This document shows, one piece after another, positions 34,990 through 44,723 of a stretch of DNA of 64,000 bases. The notes under the pieces were generated by a model, which saw only the letters and a list, made by a program, of their open reading frames with translations, was not told the DNA's origin and searched no databases. Positions within the stretch are counted from its first letter, which is position 1. Each line of letters opens with the position of its first letter. The DNA comes from an uncultured Pelagibacteraceae bacterium. GTDB lineage: Bacteria > Pseudomonadota > Alphaproteobacteria > Pelagibacterales > AG-422-B15. The stretch lies in the NCBI GenBank assembly GCA_902613805.1, contig CACMIV010000001.1, positions 550,001 through 614,000 of the forward strand, written 5' to 3'. Position numbers and translations under genes: made by a program.

Positions 34990-35031
34990 AAAAAATAGAG
35001 TTTTACGCCAAATAGGCAAGTAAAACTTCTA
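34990..35031 (-). terminator. Intrinsic-terminator-like hairpin in the uppP leader (attenuator candidate)
   Basis: Read on the minus strand, arms GTTTTACTTGCC and GGCGTAAAAC (the first carrying a 2-nt bulge) form a stem of about 11 bp that can be lengthened with a TAGA/TCTA base. It is followed at once by TTTTTT (34995 down to 34990), then 10 nt to the uppP ATG. Read on the plus strand it has no U-tract. No gene ends here, so it cannot be an ordinary 3' terminator. Confidence 0.55.
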
Positions 35032-35033
35032 TT

Positions 35034-35053
35034 TATGTCATACAGTATGACTA
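35034..35053. promoter_or_regulatory. Inverted-repeat operator candidate 1 upstream of gltD
   Basis: GTCATAC-A-GTATGAC (35037-35051) is a perfect 7+7 palindrome within TATGTCA-N5-TATGAC. A second copy of the same pattern starts exactly 73 bp downstream, about seven turns of DNA, on the same face of the helix. Confidence 0.5.
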
Positions 35054-35106
35054 TTAATATATTATTAGAGTGATATAAAATTTCAAATTATTAATGAGAT
35101 TCTATA

Positions 35107-35127
35107 TATGTCAACAATTATGACATA
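35107..35127. promoter_or_regulatory. Inverted-repeat operator candidate 2, overlapping the gltD -10
   Basis: TATGTCA-N7-TGACATA is a perfect 7+7 palindrome sharing TATGTCA-N5-TATGAC with the copy at 35034. Its right arm overlaps CATAAT (35124-35129), a -10-like box 8 nt before the gltD ATG, so a bound protein would block the promoter. Confidence 0.5.
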
Positions 35128-35137
35128 ATAAAAAGTT

Positions 35138-36577
35138 ATGCTTAAATTTACTGATCTAAATCAAGAGTATCCTGACAAGAGATTATCAAAAGATAGAAAA
35201 AAAGACTTTCGAGAAATCTATGATAATTTCATTAAAAATAGTGCAAAAGAGCAGTCTAGCAGATGCTCTCAATGTGGCGTTCCATATTGCACAGTCCACT
35301 GTCCACTTCATAACCATATACCTGATTGGTTAAAGCTTGCCGCAGAGGACAGGTTGAAAGAGGCTTATGAAGTCTCATCAAGTACAAATAATATGCCTGA
35401 GATATGTGGTAGGATCTGTCCACAAGATAGATTATGTGAAGGTAATTGCGTAATTGAGCAATCAGGACATGGATCAGTAACAATTGGCTCAGTAGAGAAA
35501 TATTTAACAGATAATGCATTTGAGAATGGATGGATTACCCCTCTCAAGGTTGAAAAGAGGATAGAAAAAGAAAATAGTATAGGTGTAATTGGCGCAGGAC
35601 CAGCAGGACTAGCCGCCGCAGAAGAGCTTAGAAAAAAAGGTTACAAGGTTCATGTTTATGATCGTTACGACAGAGCCGGTGGATTGTTAATTTATGGTAT
35701 CCCAAATTTTAAATTAGAAAAAGATATCGTTCAAAGGAGAATGCAATACTTAAAAGATTCTGGAATTAATATTCATCTTAATGTTGAAATTGGAAAAGAT
35801 ATAAAATTTGAAGATCTTCAAAAAAAACATGATGCAGTTTTAATAGCTACAGGTGTTTATAAAGCTAAAGAAATTAACCTGGGTGAAAGTACAAGAAATG
35901 TAATTCCAGCATTGGAATATTTAACCGCATCTAATCGAAAAGGACTTGGAGATGAAGTTAAGAAATTTGATGAAGGTGAGTTGGATGCAAAAGGTAAAGA
36001 CATTGTGGTCATTGGTGGCGGTGACACGGCAATGGACTGTGTACGAACCGCTGTAAGACAAAAGGCTAAATCTGTAAAATGTTTATATCGTAGAGATAAA
36101 GAAAATATGCCTGGTTCTGCAAGAGAGGTAAATAATGCTGAGGAGGAAGGCGTCGAATTCATGTGGCAATCTCTCCCAATTAATATGAATGTTTTAAAAA
36201 ATGGTTATCAAATTGAATGTGTCAAAATGAGATTGAGTGAGCCTGATGCCGATGGAAGAAGAACACCTCAACAAATAGATGGATCTGATTTTAATTTGAA
36301 GGTTGATATGGTCATAGCTGCTCTAGGTTTTTCTCCTGAAAATCTACCCACACTTTTTGATGTTAAAGACTTACCAGTGACAAAGTGGGGCACAGTGAGA
36401 GTAGGTTTCAATACTATGATGACTGATATTGATGGAGTCTTTGCTGCAGGAGATATTGTTCGAGGGGCTTCATTGGTAGTTTGGGGAATAAGGGATGGTC
36501 GAGATGTGGCCAATTCAATACATAGTTATATCGAAGCTACAAAACTGGCAGAGGTTAGAAAGGTTAAAGCATCATGA
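35138..36577 (+). CDS. gltD: Glutamate synthase small subunit
   Basis: A 479-residue iron-sulfur flavoprotein. N-terminal cysteine clusters CSQCGVPYCTVHCPLHNHIP and CGRICPQDRLCEGNC bind [4Fe-4S]; IGVIGAGPAGLAAAEELR is the FAD site and VVIGGGDTAMDC the NADPH site. It passes electrons to GltB for ammonia assimilation. The gene is immediately upstream of gltB (ATGA overlap) and downstream of two inverted-repeat operators. Confidence 0.96.
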   Translation: MLKFTDLNQEYPDKRLSKDRKKDFREIYDNFIKNSAKEQSSRCSQCGVPYCTVHCPLHNHIPDWLKLAAEDRLKEAYEVSSSTNNMPEICGRICPQDRLCEGNCVIEQSGHGSVTIGSVEKYLTDNAFENGWITPLKVEKRIEKENSIGVIGAGPAGLAAAEELRKKGYKVHVYDRYDRAGGLLIYGIPNFKLEKDIVQRRMQYLKDSGINIHLNVEIGKDIKFEDLQKKHDAVLIATGVYKAKEINLGESTRNVIPALEYLTASNRKGLGDEVKKFDEGELDAKGKDIVVIGGGDTAMDCVRTAVRQKAKSVKCLYRRDKENMPGSAREVNNAEEEGVEFMWQSLPINMNVLKNGYQIECVKMRLSEPDADGRRTPQQIDGSDFNLKVDMVIAALGFSPENLPTLFDVKDLPVTKWGTVRVGFNTMMTDIDGVFAAGDIVRGASLVVWGIRDGRDVANSIHSYIEATKLAEVRKVKAS

Positions 36578-39500
36578 GTTCAGATTTAACTAGATACAGA
36601 AAAAATAAGCAAGTCTTGGAAGAAGGGCACCTTTATAGTCCTAAACAAGAGCACGATGCATGCGGTGTTGGCTTTGTAGCATCAGTTGATGGTAAGCAAA
36701 GAAGAGAAGTTGTAGAAGGTGGTATCGATGCGCTAAAAGCTGTGTGGCACAGAGGTGCTGTTGATGCTGATGGCAAGACAGGGGATGGTGCGGGCATACT
36801 TACTCAAATACCTATAAACTTCTTTGATGACGAAATTGCTAAAACAGGCCATGAAAAAAGAGACGAGCCTCTTGGCATTGGTATGATGTTTTTGCCAAGA
36901 AACGACTATGCAGCATTAGAAAAATGTCGAACAATAATCGAGTCGGAACTTCTTGATCATGGATACTACATATATGGCTGGAGACAAGTGCCTATTAATA
37001 ACAGTGTTATTGGTGAAAAAGCTAATTCAACTAGACCTGAGATTGAGCAGGTTATGTTTGTTAATAACATTGAGAGAGAAAGTAATTTTGATTATTCAAA
37101 AGAGTTATATCTAGTAAGACGTCGACTTGAAAAGAGAATAGCAAAACAGCAAATTAATGGATTTTATGTATGCTCTTTAAGTTTTGAGTCAATCATCTAC
37201 AAGGGACTATTTTTAGCTGAACAACTTTCCATATTCTATCCCGATTTAGCTAATAAAAATTTTGTGTCTTCTTATGCAGTGTTTCATCAAAGATATTCCA
37301 CAAATACCTTTCCATCCTGGGGTTTAGCGCAACCATTTAGAATGTTGGCTCACAATGGAGAGATAAATACAATTTCCGGAAATACAAACTGGATGAGAAA
37401 TCATCAAACAAGAATTACATCAGAAATTTTTGGTGATGATAGTGAACAAGTTAAACCAATTATAGAAAAAAATGTTTCTGACTCTGCCGCCTTAGATGCT
37501 GCATTTGAATTATATGTTAGAGCTGGAAGATCAGTTCCTCTTGTTAAAACTCTTCTAATACCTGAGGCATGGTCAAAAAGAAGTGAACTGATGCCAATTG
37601 AGCATAGAAATATGTATGAGTTTTCTAATGCTATTGTAGAACCATGGGATGGGCCCGCTGCAATAGCTGCAGTTGACGGAAATTGGATTGTTGGTGGTAT
37701 GGATCGAAATGGCTTAAGGCCAATGCGGTACTCTGTATCAAATGACAACATAATATACGTTGGTTCTGAAACAGGAATGGTCAGGGTTGATGAGTCAAAG
37801 ATAGTTGAGAAAGGCAGACTGGGCCCTGGAGATATAATTGGAATAAATTTGAAGGAAGGAAAAATTTATCGTAACTCTGATTTAAAAGACTATCTTGCGA
37901 AAGAAGCTCCTTATGAAGAGTATGTAAAAAAAATAATTCGATTAGATAAAAGAGTAACAGTTTCAAGAGAGTCGACAGTTATAGAAACTGAAAAATTAAG
38001 AAAAAGAATGATCGCAGCTGGTTTCACAATGGAAGAACTAGAACTTATTCTTCATCCAATGGTGAGTGATGCCAAGGAATCTACTGGAAGTATGGGTGAT
38101 GATACTCCTGTTGCTGTGTTGTCGGACAAGTATCGGCCATTATCTCATTTTTTTAGACAAAAGTTTAGTCAGGTAACAAATCCTCCAATTGATAGTCTAA
38201 GAGAGCAAAGCAGAATGAGTTTAAAAACTCGATTTGGGAATTTACAAGATATTCTATCTCCTAATCCTTATGAAGAAAATGTTTTTGTAATTGATAGTCC
38301 ATTTATAACAAATGGGTTGTTCAAAAAGATTTCTGCTCGGGGACAAGAGTCTACAACTGTGATTGATTGTACAGTTCATAAGGATAAGTTTAATTTAAAA
38401 GAGGAAATAAGGCGTATTCAATTCGAGTCTGAGACTGCAGTTTTAAGCGGAAAGTCTCATATCGTACTGTCTGATATTAGTGCGGACCACGATAAATTAT
38501 CTTTACCAATGATATTGATCACCGCTGCAGTTCACACAGATTTGACACGTAAAGGTATAAGATCTTTTGTATCATTGCACGTAAGGTCTGCAGAGTGTCT
38601 GGATACTCATTACTTTGCTGTACTCATTGGTGTTGGCGCCACGACAGTAAACCCATACTTAGCATTAGACTGTATTTATGAAAGACAACAAAAGGGACTT
38701 TTTGGAAATTTATCTTACGAACAATGTGTTGAGCGATATAAAAAAGCAGTAGACCAAGGCTTACTTAAAGTTATGTCTAAGCTTGGAATTTCAGTTATTA
38801 GTGCTTATAGGGGCGGTTTTAATTTTGAAGCTGTTGGCTTAAGCCGCTCAATGGTCAATGAATATTTCCTTGGTGTACAAAGTCGTATGTCAGGCATTGG
38901 TCTATCTGGAATTGAGAAAAAACTAACCGATCTTCATAATTATGCGTATTCAGATAGCATACAAACATTGCCTATCGGTGGCATTTATCGGTACAGAAAC
39001 GGTGGTGAAACTCATGCTTATGAAGGCAAGTTGATACATCTTCTGCAAACAGCGGTTGCGGATGACTCTTATGAGATGTTTAAAAAATATTCAAACTCCA
39101 TGAGCAACTTTGCTCCAATCAATATTAGAGATTTGCTCGAGTTTAAAGAAAGTGAAAGTTCAATTGAATTAAGCGAAGTTGAGTCAATAACGTCTATCAG
39201 AAAGCGCTTTGGTACAGGAAGTATGTCACATGGAGCACTTTCAAAAGAAGCCCATGAAACACTAGCAATAGCAATGAACCGGATTGGAGGCGCTTCTTGT
39301 TCAGGCGAAGGTGGTGAGTCAATAGAAAGATCAAAACCTCTTAAGAATGGAGACAGTGCCAACTCAAGAGTAAAACAAGTAGCTTCAGCTAGATTTGGTG
39401 TAACAACTGAATATTTGAATAACTGTGAGGAAATAGAAATTAAGATAGCACAAGGAGCTAAGCCTGGTGAGGGTGGTCAGCTTCCCGGATTTAAAGTAAC

Positions 39501-41094
39501 TGCTGAAATAGCCAAGCTTCGCCACTCAACAGAAGGTGTTACACTAATAAGCCCTCCACCACATCACGACATCTATTCAATAGAAGACCTTGCTCAGCTT
39601 ATTTATGACCTAAAACAGGCAAACCCAGACGCTAGAGTTTGTGTAAAGCTTGTTGCGTCATCTGGAATTGGAACTATAGCAGCAGGCGTTGCGAAGGCTA
39701 AAGCTGATGTCATTTTAATTTCAGGGCACAATGGTGGAACTGGAGCTAGTCCCCAAACGAGTATTAAATATGCGGGTATCCCATGGGAAATGGGCTTAAC
39801 AGAAGTGAATCAAGTTTTAACACTCAACGGCTTAAGGCAAAATGTTGTACTCAGAACTGATGGAGGTATCAAAACTGGTCGTGACGTTGTAATTGCTGCA
39901 ATCATGGGTGCCGAGGAGTTTGGGGTTGGTACAACTTCACTCGTTGCAATGGGGTGTATAATGGTACGGCAATGTCACTCAAACACATGTCCAGTTGGAG
40001 TTTGTACTCAAGATGAGGATTTAAGAGCGAGATTTTCAGGCAGTCCTGAAAAAGTGGTTAATCTTTTTAGTTATATAGCTGAAGAGGTAAGAGAAATCTT
40101 AGCAAAACTTGGATTCAAAAGCCTAAACGAAATCATTGGAAGAACTGACCTATTGTATCAAATATCAAGGGGATCAACTCATTTAGATGACTTAGATCTT
40201 AATTCATTGCTTATTCAAGCGGAAAAAGATCCAAACGTAGAGTACTTTAACCACTCTATTATCAATGATGTTGGTTCAACACTTGACCAAAAAATTATTG
40301 AGGATGCATCTAAATTTTTACAAACTGGACAAAAAACTGAACTAAACTACCCTATTAGAAATACCGATAGAGCTGTTGGCACAAGATTATCTTCGACTAT
40401 ATACAGAACTTTCAAAGACAAAGAAGTTAATAAAGAGCATCTAACAATTAATCTGACTGGATCAGCGGGTCAGTCGCTAGGAGCTTTTGCTATTAAGGGT
40501 CTAAAAATAAATCTTTATGGGGATTCAAATGATTATGTTGGTAAAGGTCTATCTGGTGCAACTATTTCAATCCGACCTCATAAGAATAGTAATTTAGTTA
40601 CAAATGAAAATACAATAATCGGAAATACAGTTTTGTACGGTGCTACTTCAGGAGAATTATATGCCGCTGGGCAAGCAGGTGAGCGGTTTGCAGTTAGGAA
40701 TTCAGGGGCGATTACAGTTGTAGAAGGATGTGGCTCAAACGGCTGTGAGTACATGACTGGCGGCACTGTTATTGTGCTTGGAAAAACTGGAGATAATTTT
40801 GGGGCGGGAATGACAGGAGGCATGGCTTTTATTTATGATGAGGATAAAAAATTTAATCAGAGAGTTAACGCTGAAACTCTAATTTTTGATACTATAGCAT
40901 CTGATTATTGGACAAATGAACTTAACCAAATTATTCTTTTTCATTATCAAAATACGGGAAGTCTTCATGCGAAAAGCATATTAGACAACTGGGAAACTGA
41001 AATACATAAATTTATACACGTATGTCCAAAAGAGATAGTAAACATTCTTCCTCAGCCATTAGGATTCAAAGATCAGTTGAAGAAAGTCAACTAG
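36574..41094 (+). CDS. gltB: Glutamate synthase large subunit
   Basis: A 1506-residue enzyme. A propeptide of about 29 residues precedes the amidotransferase Cys in HDACGVGF. The central and FMN domains follow, with EGGESIERSKPL and KPGEGGQLPG, then the 3Fe-4S motif CHSNTCPVGVCTQ, and the C-terminal glycine-rich beta-helix (GSNGCEYMTGGTVIVLGKTG). It forms glutamate from glutamine and 2-oxoglutarate. Order gltD-gltB; the queG ORF overlaps its 3' end by 73 nt. Confidence 0.97.
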   Translation: MSSDLTRYRKNKQVLEEGHLYSPKQEHDACGVGFVASVDGKQRREVVEGGIDALKAVWHRGAVDADGKTGDGAGILTQIPINFFDDEIAKTGHEKRDEPLGIGMMFLPRNDYAALEKCRTIIESELLDHGYYIYGWRQVPINNSVIGEKANSTRPEIEQVMFVNNIERESNFDYSKELYLVRRRLEKRIAKQQINGFYVCSLSFESIIYKGLFLAEQLSIFYPDLANKNFVSSYAVFHQRYSTNTFPSWGLAQPFRMLAHNGEINTISGNTNWMRNHQTRITSEIFGDDSEQVKPIIEKNVSDSAALDAAFELYVRAGRSVPLVKTLLIPEAWSKRSELMPIEHRNMYEFSNAIVEPWDGPAAIAAVDGNWIVGGMDRNGLRPMRYSVSNDNIIYVGSETGMVRVDESKIVEKGRLGPGDIIGINLKEGKIYRNSDLKDYLAKEAPYEEYVKKIIRLDKRVTVSRESTVIETEKLRKRMIAAGFTMEELELILHPMVSDAKESTGSMGDDTPVAVLSDKYRPLSHFFRQKFSQVTNPPIDSLREQSRMSLKTRFGNLQDILSPNPYEENVFVIDSPFITNGLFKKISARGQESTTVIDCTVHKDKFNLKEEIRRIQFESETAVLSGKSHIVLSDISADHDKLSLPMILITAAVHTDLTRKGIRSFVSLHVRSAECLDTHYFAVLIGVGATTVNPYLALDCIYERQQKGLFGNLSYEQCVERYKKAVDQGLLKVMSKLGISVISAYRGGFNFEAVGLSRSMVNEYFLGVQSRMSGIGLSGIEKKLTDLHNYAYSDSIQTLPIGGIYRYRNGGETHAYEGKLIHLLQTAVADDSYEMFKKYSNSMSNFAPINIRDLLEFKESESSIELSEVESITSIRKRFGTGSMSHGALSKEAHETLAIAMNRIGGASCSGEGGESIERSKPLKNGDSANSRVKQVASARFGVTTEYLNNCEEIEIKIAQGAKPGEGGQLPGFKVTAEIAKLRHSTEGVTLISPPPHHDIYSIEDLAQLIYDLKQANPDARVCVKLVASSGIGTIAAGVAKAKADVILISGHNGGTGASPQTSIKYAGIPWEMGLTEVNQVLTLNGLRQNVVLRTDGGIKTGRDVVIAAIMGAEEFGVGTTSLVAMGCIMVRQCHSNTCPVGVCTQDEDLRARFSGSPEKVVNLFSYIAEEVREILAKLGFKSLNEIIGRTDLLYQISRGSTHLDDLDLNSLLIQAEKDPNVEYFNHSIINDVGSTLDQKIIEDASKFLQTGQKTELNYPIRNTDRAVGTRLSSTIYRTFKDKEVNKEHLTINLTGSAGQSLGAFAIKGLKINLYGDSNDYVGKGLSGATISIRPHKNSNLVTNENTIIGNTVLYGATSGELYAAGQAGERFAVRNSGAITVVEGCGSNGCEYMTGGTVIVLGKTGDNFGAGMTGGMAFIYDEDKKFNQRVNAETLIFDTIASDYWTNELNQIILFHYQNTGSLHAKSILDNWETEIHKFIHVCPKEIVNILPQPLGFKDQLKKVN

Positions 41095-42197
41095 ATAAAA
41101 GTAATAAACTTAAAAAATTAATAGAGCAGCATGGTTTTGATACTTTTGGTATTGTAGATATAAACCCAAACTTGGATTTTAAAAAAGAACTAGACGAGTT
41201 CTTGGAAAAAAAACATCACGGCGAAATGGTATGGATGGAGGAAAGATCCAATTATAGGTCAAACCCAAACATCTTGTGGGATGAAGCTCAGTCAATAATT
41301 GTTCTTGGGATCAACTATCACTTTGAATGTAACTCGCTTGAGTTATTGTCTGAAAAAAATAAAGGTATAATTTCTGTTTATTCAAGAAATTCTGATTATC
41401 ATAAAATAATTAAAAAAAAATTGAAAAGTCTTTCATTTGAAATTACAAAGTTGCTTAATTGTAGTTTTAAATACTTTGTGGATACAGCTCCTGTTATGGA
41501 AAAGCCTATTTCTATGAAAGGTGGCATTGGTTGGCAAGGTAAGCATACAAATCTAGTTTCAAAAGACTTTGGATCATGGTTATTTCTTTCATCAATTTTT
41601 GTTGATAAAAAAATAAATAATACTCATCCAGAAATTGATCATTGTGGTTCATGTACAAGCTGTATTGATATATGCCCAACTAGTGCAATTGTTGAGCCAT
41701 ACAAATTAGATGCTACTAAATGTATTTCATATCTCACAATAGAACATAAAGGAATTATAGATAAAAATATGAGAAAACTAATTGGAAATAGAATTTATGG
41801 CTGTGATGATTGTTTAGCAGTTTGTCCCTGGAATAAATTTGCAAAAAAATCTAAAGAAATTAGTTTTTATCCAAGAGATGATCTTATCAAGCCTGATTTA
41901 GGTGATTTTTTAAGTTTAACAGATGAAGATTTCAGAAAAAAGTTTTCTAAATCCAGCATTAAAAGGATTGGTAGAGATAGATTTTTAAGAAATGTATTGA
42001 TCGCAGTTGGAAATAGTAAAGAAAAAAAATACAAGAAAGATATTGAGGCACTTTTAGAAGATAAATCTTCTACTGTAAGAGCAATGGCTGTTTGGTCATT
42101 AAAGCAAGTGATTGATAGTAATCATATTGAAAACTATAAAAAAAAATATTTCGCTCTTGAAAAAAATAAAAATGTTCAAGAAGAATGGTTAAATTAA
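41022..42197 (+). CDS. queG: Epoxyqueuosine reductase
   Basis: A 391-residue cobalamin and Fe-S enzyme: GGIGWQGKHTNLV, two [4Fe-4S] motifs (CGSCTSCIDICP, then CDDCLAVCPW) and a C-terminal HEAT-like repeat (DKSSTVRAMAVWSLKQV). It makes queuosine at the tRNA wobble base. The only available start (ATG 41022) is inside gltB; the first 25 or so residues are atypical, so either the overlap is real or translation begins at an unusual codon. Confidence 0.92.
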   Translation: MSKRDSKHSSSAIRIQRSVEESQLDKSNKLKKLIEQHGFDTFGIVDINPNLDFKKELDEFLEKKHHGEMVWMEERSNYRSNPNILWDEAQSIIVLGINYHFECNSLELLSEKNKGIISVYSRNSDYHKIIKKKLKSLSFEITKLLNCSFKYFVDTAPVMEKPISMKGGIGWQGKHTNLVSKDFGSWLFLSSIFVDKKINNTHPEIDHCGSCTSCIDICPTSAIVEPYKLDATKCISYLTIEHKGIIDKNMRKLIGNRIYGCDDCLAVCPWNKFAKKSKEISFYPRDDLIKPDLGDFLSLTDEDFRKKFSKSSIKRIGRDRFLRNVLIAVGNSKEKKYKKDIEALLEDKSSTVRAMAVWSLKQVIDSNHIENYKKKYFALEKNKNVQEEWLN

Positions 42198-42201
42198 ACT
42201 T

Positions 42202-43050
42202 ATGATTTTTATATTTGGTTATGGATATACAGCCAAACATCTTGCAAGCAAGGTAAGTGATAAAGAAATTTTTGCCACTTCTCGATGTCTAAATAGTTTA
42301 CAAATTAATCAAAAAAACATTCGAATCATTAACCCTTCGAAGACCCCAAATATTCTCGAAAAATATAAAAATGAAATAACTCATTTAGTTATATCTGTGC
42401 CACCAGATCAAAGTGGTGACATTTTTTTAAAAAATATAAATTTTAATTTACATGAATTAATTAATCTTAAATGGATTGGCTACTTATCTGCCACCAGTGT
42501 TTATGGCGATCATGACGGTCAATTTGTGAGTGAAACCTCAAGATTACTTACTAAGTCTAAAAGAGGAATTAGCCGCCAGCTTGCAGAGGATCAGTGGAGT
42601 CAGTTATCTAAAAAATATAATCTACCCTTACATATTTTTAGAATTGCTGGCATATATGGACCAGAAAGAAATATTCTTGGGAGAATTCAATCTCGAAATT
42701 TCACAAGAATAATAAAAAAGGGACATTTTTTTTCAAGAATATACATCAATGATTTAACAAATATTATTTTAGCTTCAATGAATAAACCGAATCCTGTTTC
42801 TATATACAATATTGCTGACGACTGTCCGTCGACTCTTGATGATGTGATTGACTATATTTCAAAAAAAATTTCAATTATCATACCCAATGAAGTTCTTTAT
42901 GAAACGTTAAGTAAAAAAGAACAAATAGAAAGTTTTTTTTCTGAAAATAAAAAAGTGAGCAACAGGCTTATCAAAGAAGAACTTGGTATTATTTTAAAAT
43001 ACCCCTCATATAAAGAAGGTTATAATCAAATCATTAATTTAAATAATTAA
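42202..43050 (+). CDS. NAD-dependent epimerase-like SDR protein (YeeZ-like)
   Basis: A 282-residue extended SDR protein. The N-terminal IFIFGYGYTAKHLASK is a variant Rossmann loop. WIGYLSATSVYGDHDGQFVSE supplies the catalytic Ser and Tyr regions and FRIAGIYGPERN the C-terminal signature. Relatives often sit near queG in alphaproteobacteria, but their substrate is unknown. It converges on the EamA gene with a 4-nt overlap. Confidence 0.8.
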   Translation: MIFIFGYGYTAKHLASKVSDKEIFATSRCLNSLQINQKNIRIINPSKTPNILEKYKNEITHLVISVPPDQSGDIFLKNINFNLHELINLKWIGYLSATSVYGDHDGQFVSETSRLLTKSKRGISRQLAEDQWSQLSKKYNLPLHIFRIAGIYGPERNILGRIQSRNFTRIIKKGHFFSRIYINDLTNIILASMNKPNPVSIYNIADDCPSTLDDVIDYISKKISIIIPNEVLYETLSKKEQIESFFSENKKVSNRLIKEELGIILKYPSYKEGYNQIINLNN

Positions 43051-43937
43051 ATTCCTGTATTCGACTCAACTTGTAGTCTACTAATTGCGATCCCAATTAC
43101 TACAAGTATAACACCAATTAATAATGAAAATTTCAGTGGTTCATTCATTAATGCCCAGCCATAAAATATTCCAAATACAGGAATTAAATATGCCACCTGC
43201 ATCATGAAAGTAGTTCCTGCAGTTCTAATCAATATCTGTCTCAGACTAAACGCTAGGCCAGTTGGAATTATGCCTAAATAAAACAATGCAGAAATCGCCG
43301 TAAGATTCATTTCATAATTTATTGGTTCAGCAAATAATAGCATCAATGGAATAAGCCATATACTTCCCCACGCGAGCGTATTCATCGTAACCATATCGGA
43401 AGGCAAGTTTGAAACTTTTCGAATAATTAAATTTGATACCACATATGAACAACCCGCTAAATAAATCGCTAGAGCGCCAATAAAACTTGATATATCAGTT
43501 ACAAAAACTTGCACGCCAACCGCGAACACAACTCCAGAAAAACCAATTATTGTTCCTATCATTTTTCTAAGGTTTAATTTTTCATCATCTGTAAAATAAT
43601 GTGCCAATATCAATGCAAGAAAAGGGTTGGCTGACATTATAATAACACCTATGTTGCTAGGCAGAGTTAATAATCCGTAAGGGATCAAAGTAAAAGGGAT
43701 TGCGGCGTTAAATAATCCAATGATTGCGTAAGTAAAAGTATTTTCTTTAAAAAGCTGAGGGTTTCCTGCTCTATATAGAACTCCTATAAGAAGAAAAATA
43801 GCTCCAATAAATGTTCTAAAAAAACCTATTTCAATTGGATTAAACATAAAGTTGCAAAACTTTATGGCCACAAAGGATGCTCCCCAAACAGCACCAAGAA
43901 ATACCAAAAGTGAATAATTATTAAGAGTTGAATTCAT
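43047..43937 (-). CDS. DMT-superfamily transporter (EamA family)
   Basis: A 296-residue protein with about ten transmembrane helices in two EamA repeats (FLGAVWGASFVAIKFCNF near the N-terminus, IGFSGVVFAVGV at the repeat boundary). It overlaps the hydrolase gene upstream by 1 nt, so the two are cotranscribed. It probably exports a small metabolite; which one is unknown. It is a different paralogue from the one at 12266-13168. Confidence 0.85.
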   Translation of the reverse strand: MNSTLNNYSLLVFLGAVWGASFVAIKFCNFMFNPIEIGFFRTFIGAIFLLIGVLYRAGNPQLFKENTFTYAIIGLFNAAIPFTLIPYGLLTLPSNIGVIIMSANPFLALILAHYFTDDEKLNLRKMIGTIIGFSGVVFAVGVQVFVTDISSFIGALAIYLAGCSYVVSNLIIRKVSNLPSDMVTMNTLAWGSIWLIPLMLLFAEPINYEMNLTAISALFYLGIIPTGLAFSLRQILIRTAGTTFMMQVAYLIPVFGIFYGWALMNEPLKFSLLIGVILVVIGIAISRLQVESNTGI

Positions 43938-44683
43938 TACAATAATTCTTCGATATTTTTATATAAAGTATTTAGATCAGTTTCTCTTGAAAGGCTATGA
44001 TCTCCATCTTCAATAATTGTCAGTTTTTTATTTTTACTTTCCAATAATTTAATAATTTTCTCAGAGGTTGTAAAACTTACTACCTGATCTTTCCTTCCAT
44101 GAAGAAGCCTTACAGGACAAGAGATATTTATTGGCTTTGTTAAGAGCATATTTTTTTTTCCATCTTCTAGAAATTTATAAGTTATGGTGTAATCTTCAGC
44201 GTAATTATCCCAATTAATTATAATTTTACCTTCAGACTTAATTTGTTTTTTTTGTTCAACACTTAGTCTATTCCATTCACCTACAACAAAATCTGGAGCT
44301 GATGCTATACCTACTAGACCATGCACATAATTTGATTTTTGCTTAGATACGATCAAAGAAATCCATCCACCCATACTCGAACCGATAATAATATTTTTAT
44401 TTGATTTAAATTTTTCAAATATTTCACTAGCTTCTATTGACCACTTACTAATTCCGCCATCTTCAAATCTACCTTTTGACACGCCATGACCAGAATAGTC
44501 AAATCTCAAAAAATTTAATTTATTTTCAATGCACCATTTACTCAAAGCGGTTGCCTTAGTTCCATCCATGCTTGAGCTGTACCCTCCAAAGAAGAAAATT
44601 GTTGTTTGAGATTTTAGATCATCTTTTGAATAAGCTATTTGTTCATCAAAAGAAGAATTGATGTAATTAATTTTATTTTGCAT
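43937..44683 (-). CDS. Alpha/beta hydrolase
   Basis: A 248-residue alpha/beta-hydrolase with the nucleophile elbow GSSMGGW (about residues 102-108), an oxyanion-type FFGGYSSSMDG, a likely Asp in LLHGRKDQVV and the His in EDGDHSL. This matches the S-D-H triad of short serine hydrolases (YqiA/BAAT-like). The substrate is unknown. It is 40 nt from the divergent glycosyltransferase gene. Confidence 0.85.
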   Translation of the reverse strand: MQNKINYINSSFDEQIAYSKDDLKSQTTIFFFGGYSSSMDGTKATALSKWCIENKLNFLRFDYSGHGVSKGRFEDGGISKWSIEASEIFEKFKSNKNIIIGSSMGGWISLIVSKQKSNYVHGLVGIASAPDFVVGEWNRLSVEQKKQIKSEGKIIINWDNYAEDYTITYKFLEDGKKNMLLTKPINISCPVRLLHGRKDQVVSFTTSEKIIKLLESKNKKLTIIEDGDHSLSRETDLNTLYKNIEELL

Positions 44684-44723
44684 AATGATTTACTATTAAT
44701 CATTTAACTATTAGAAATACTAT

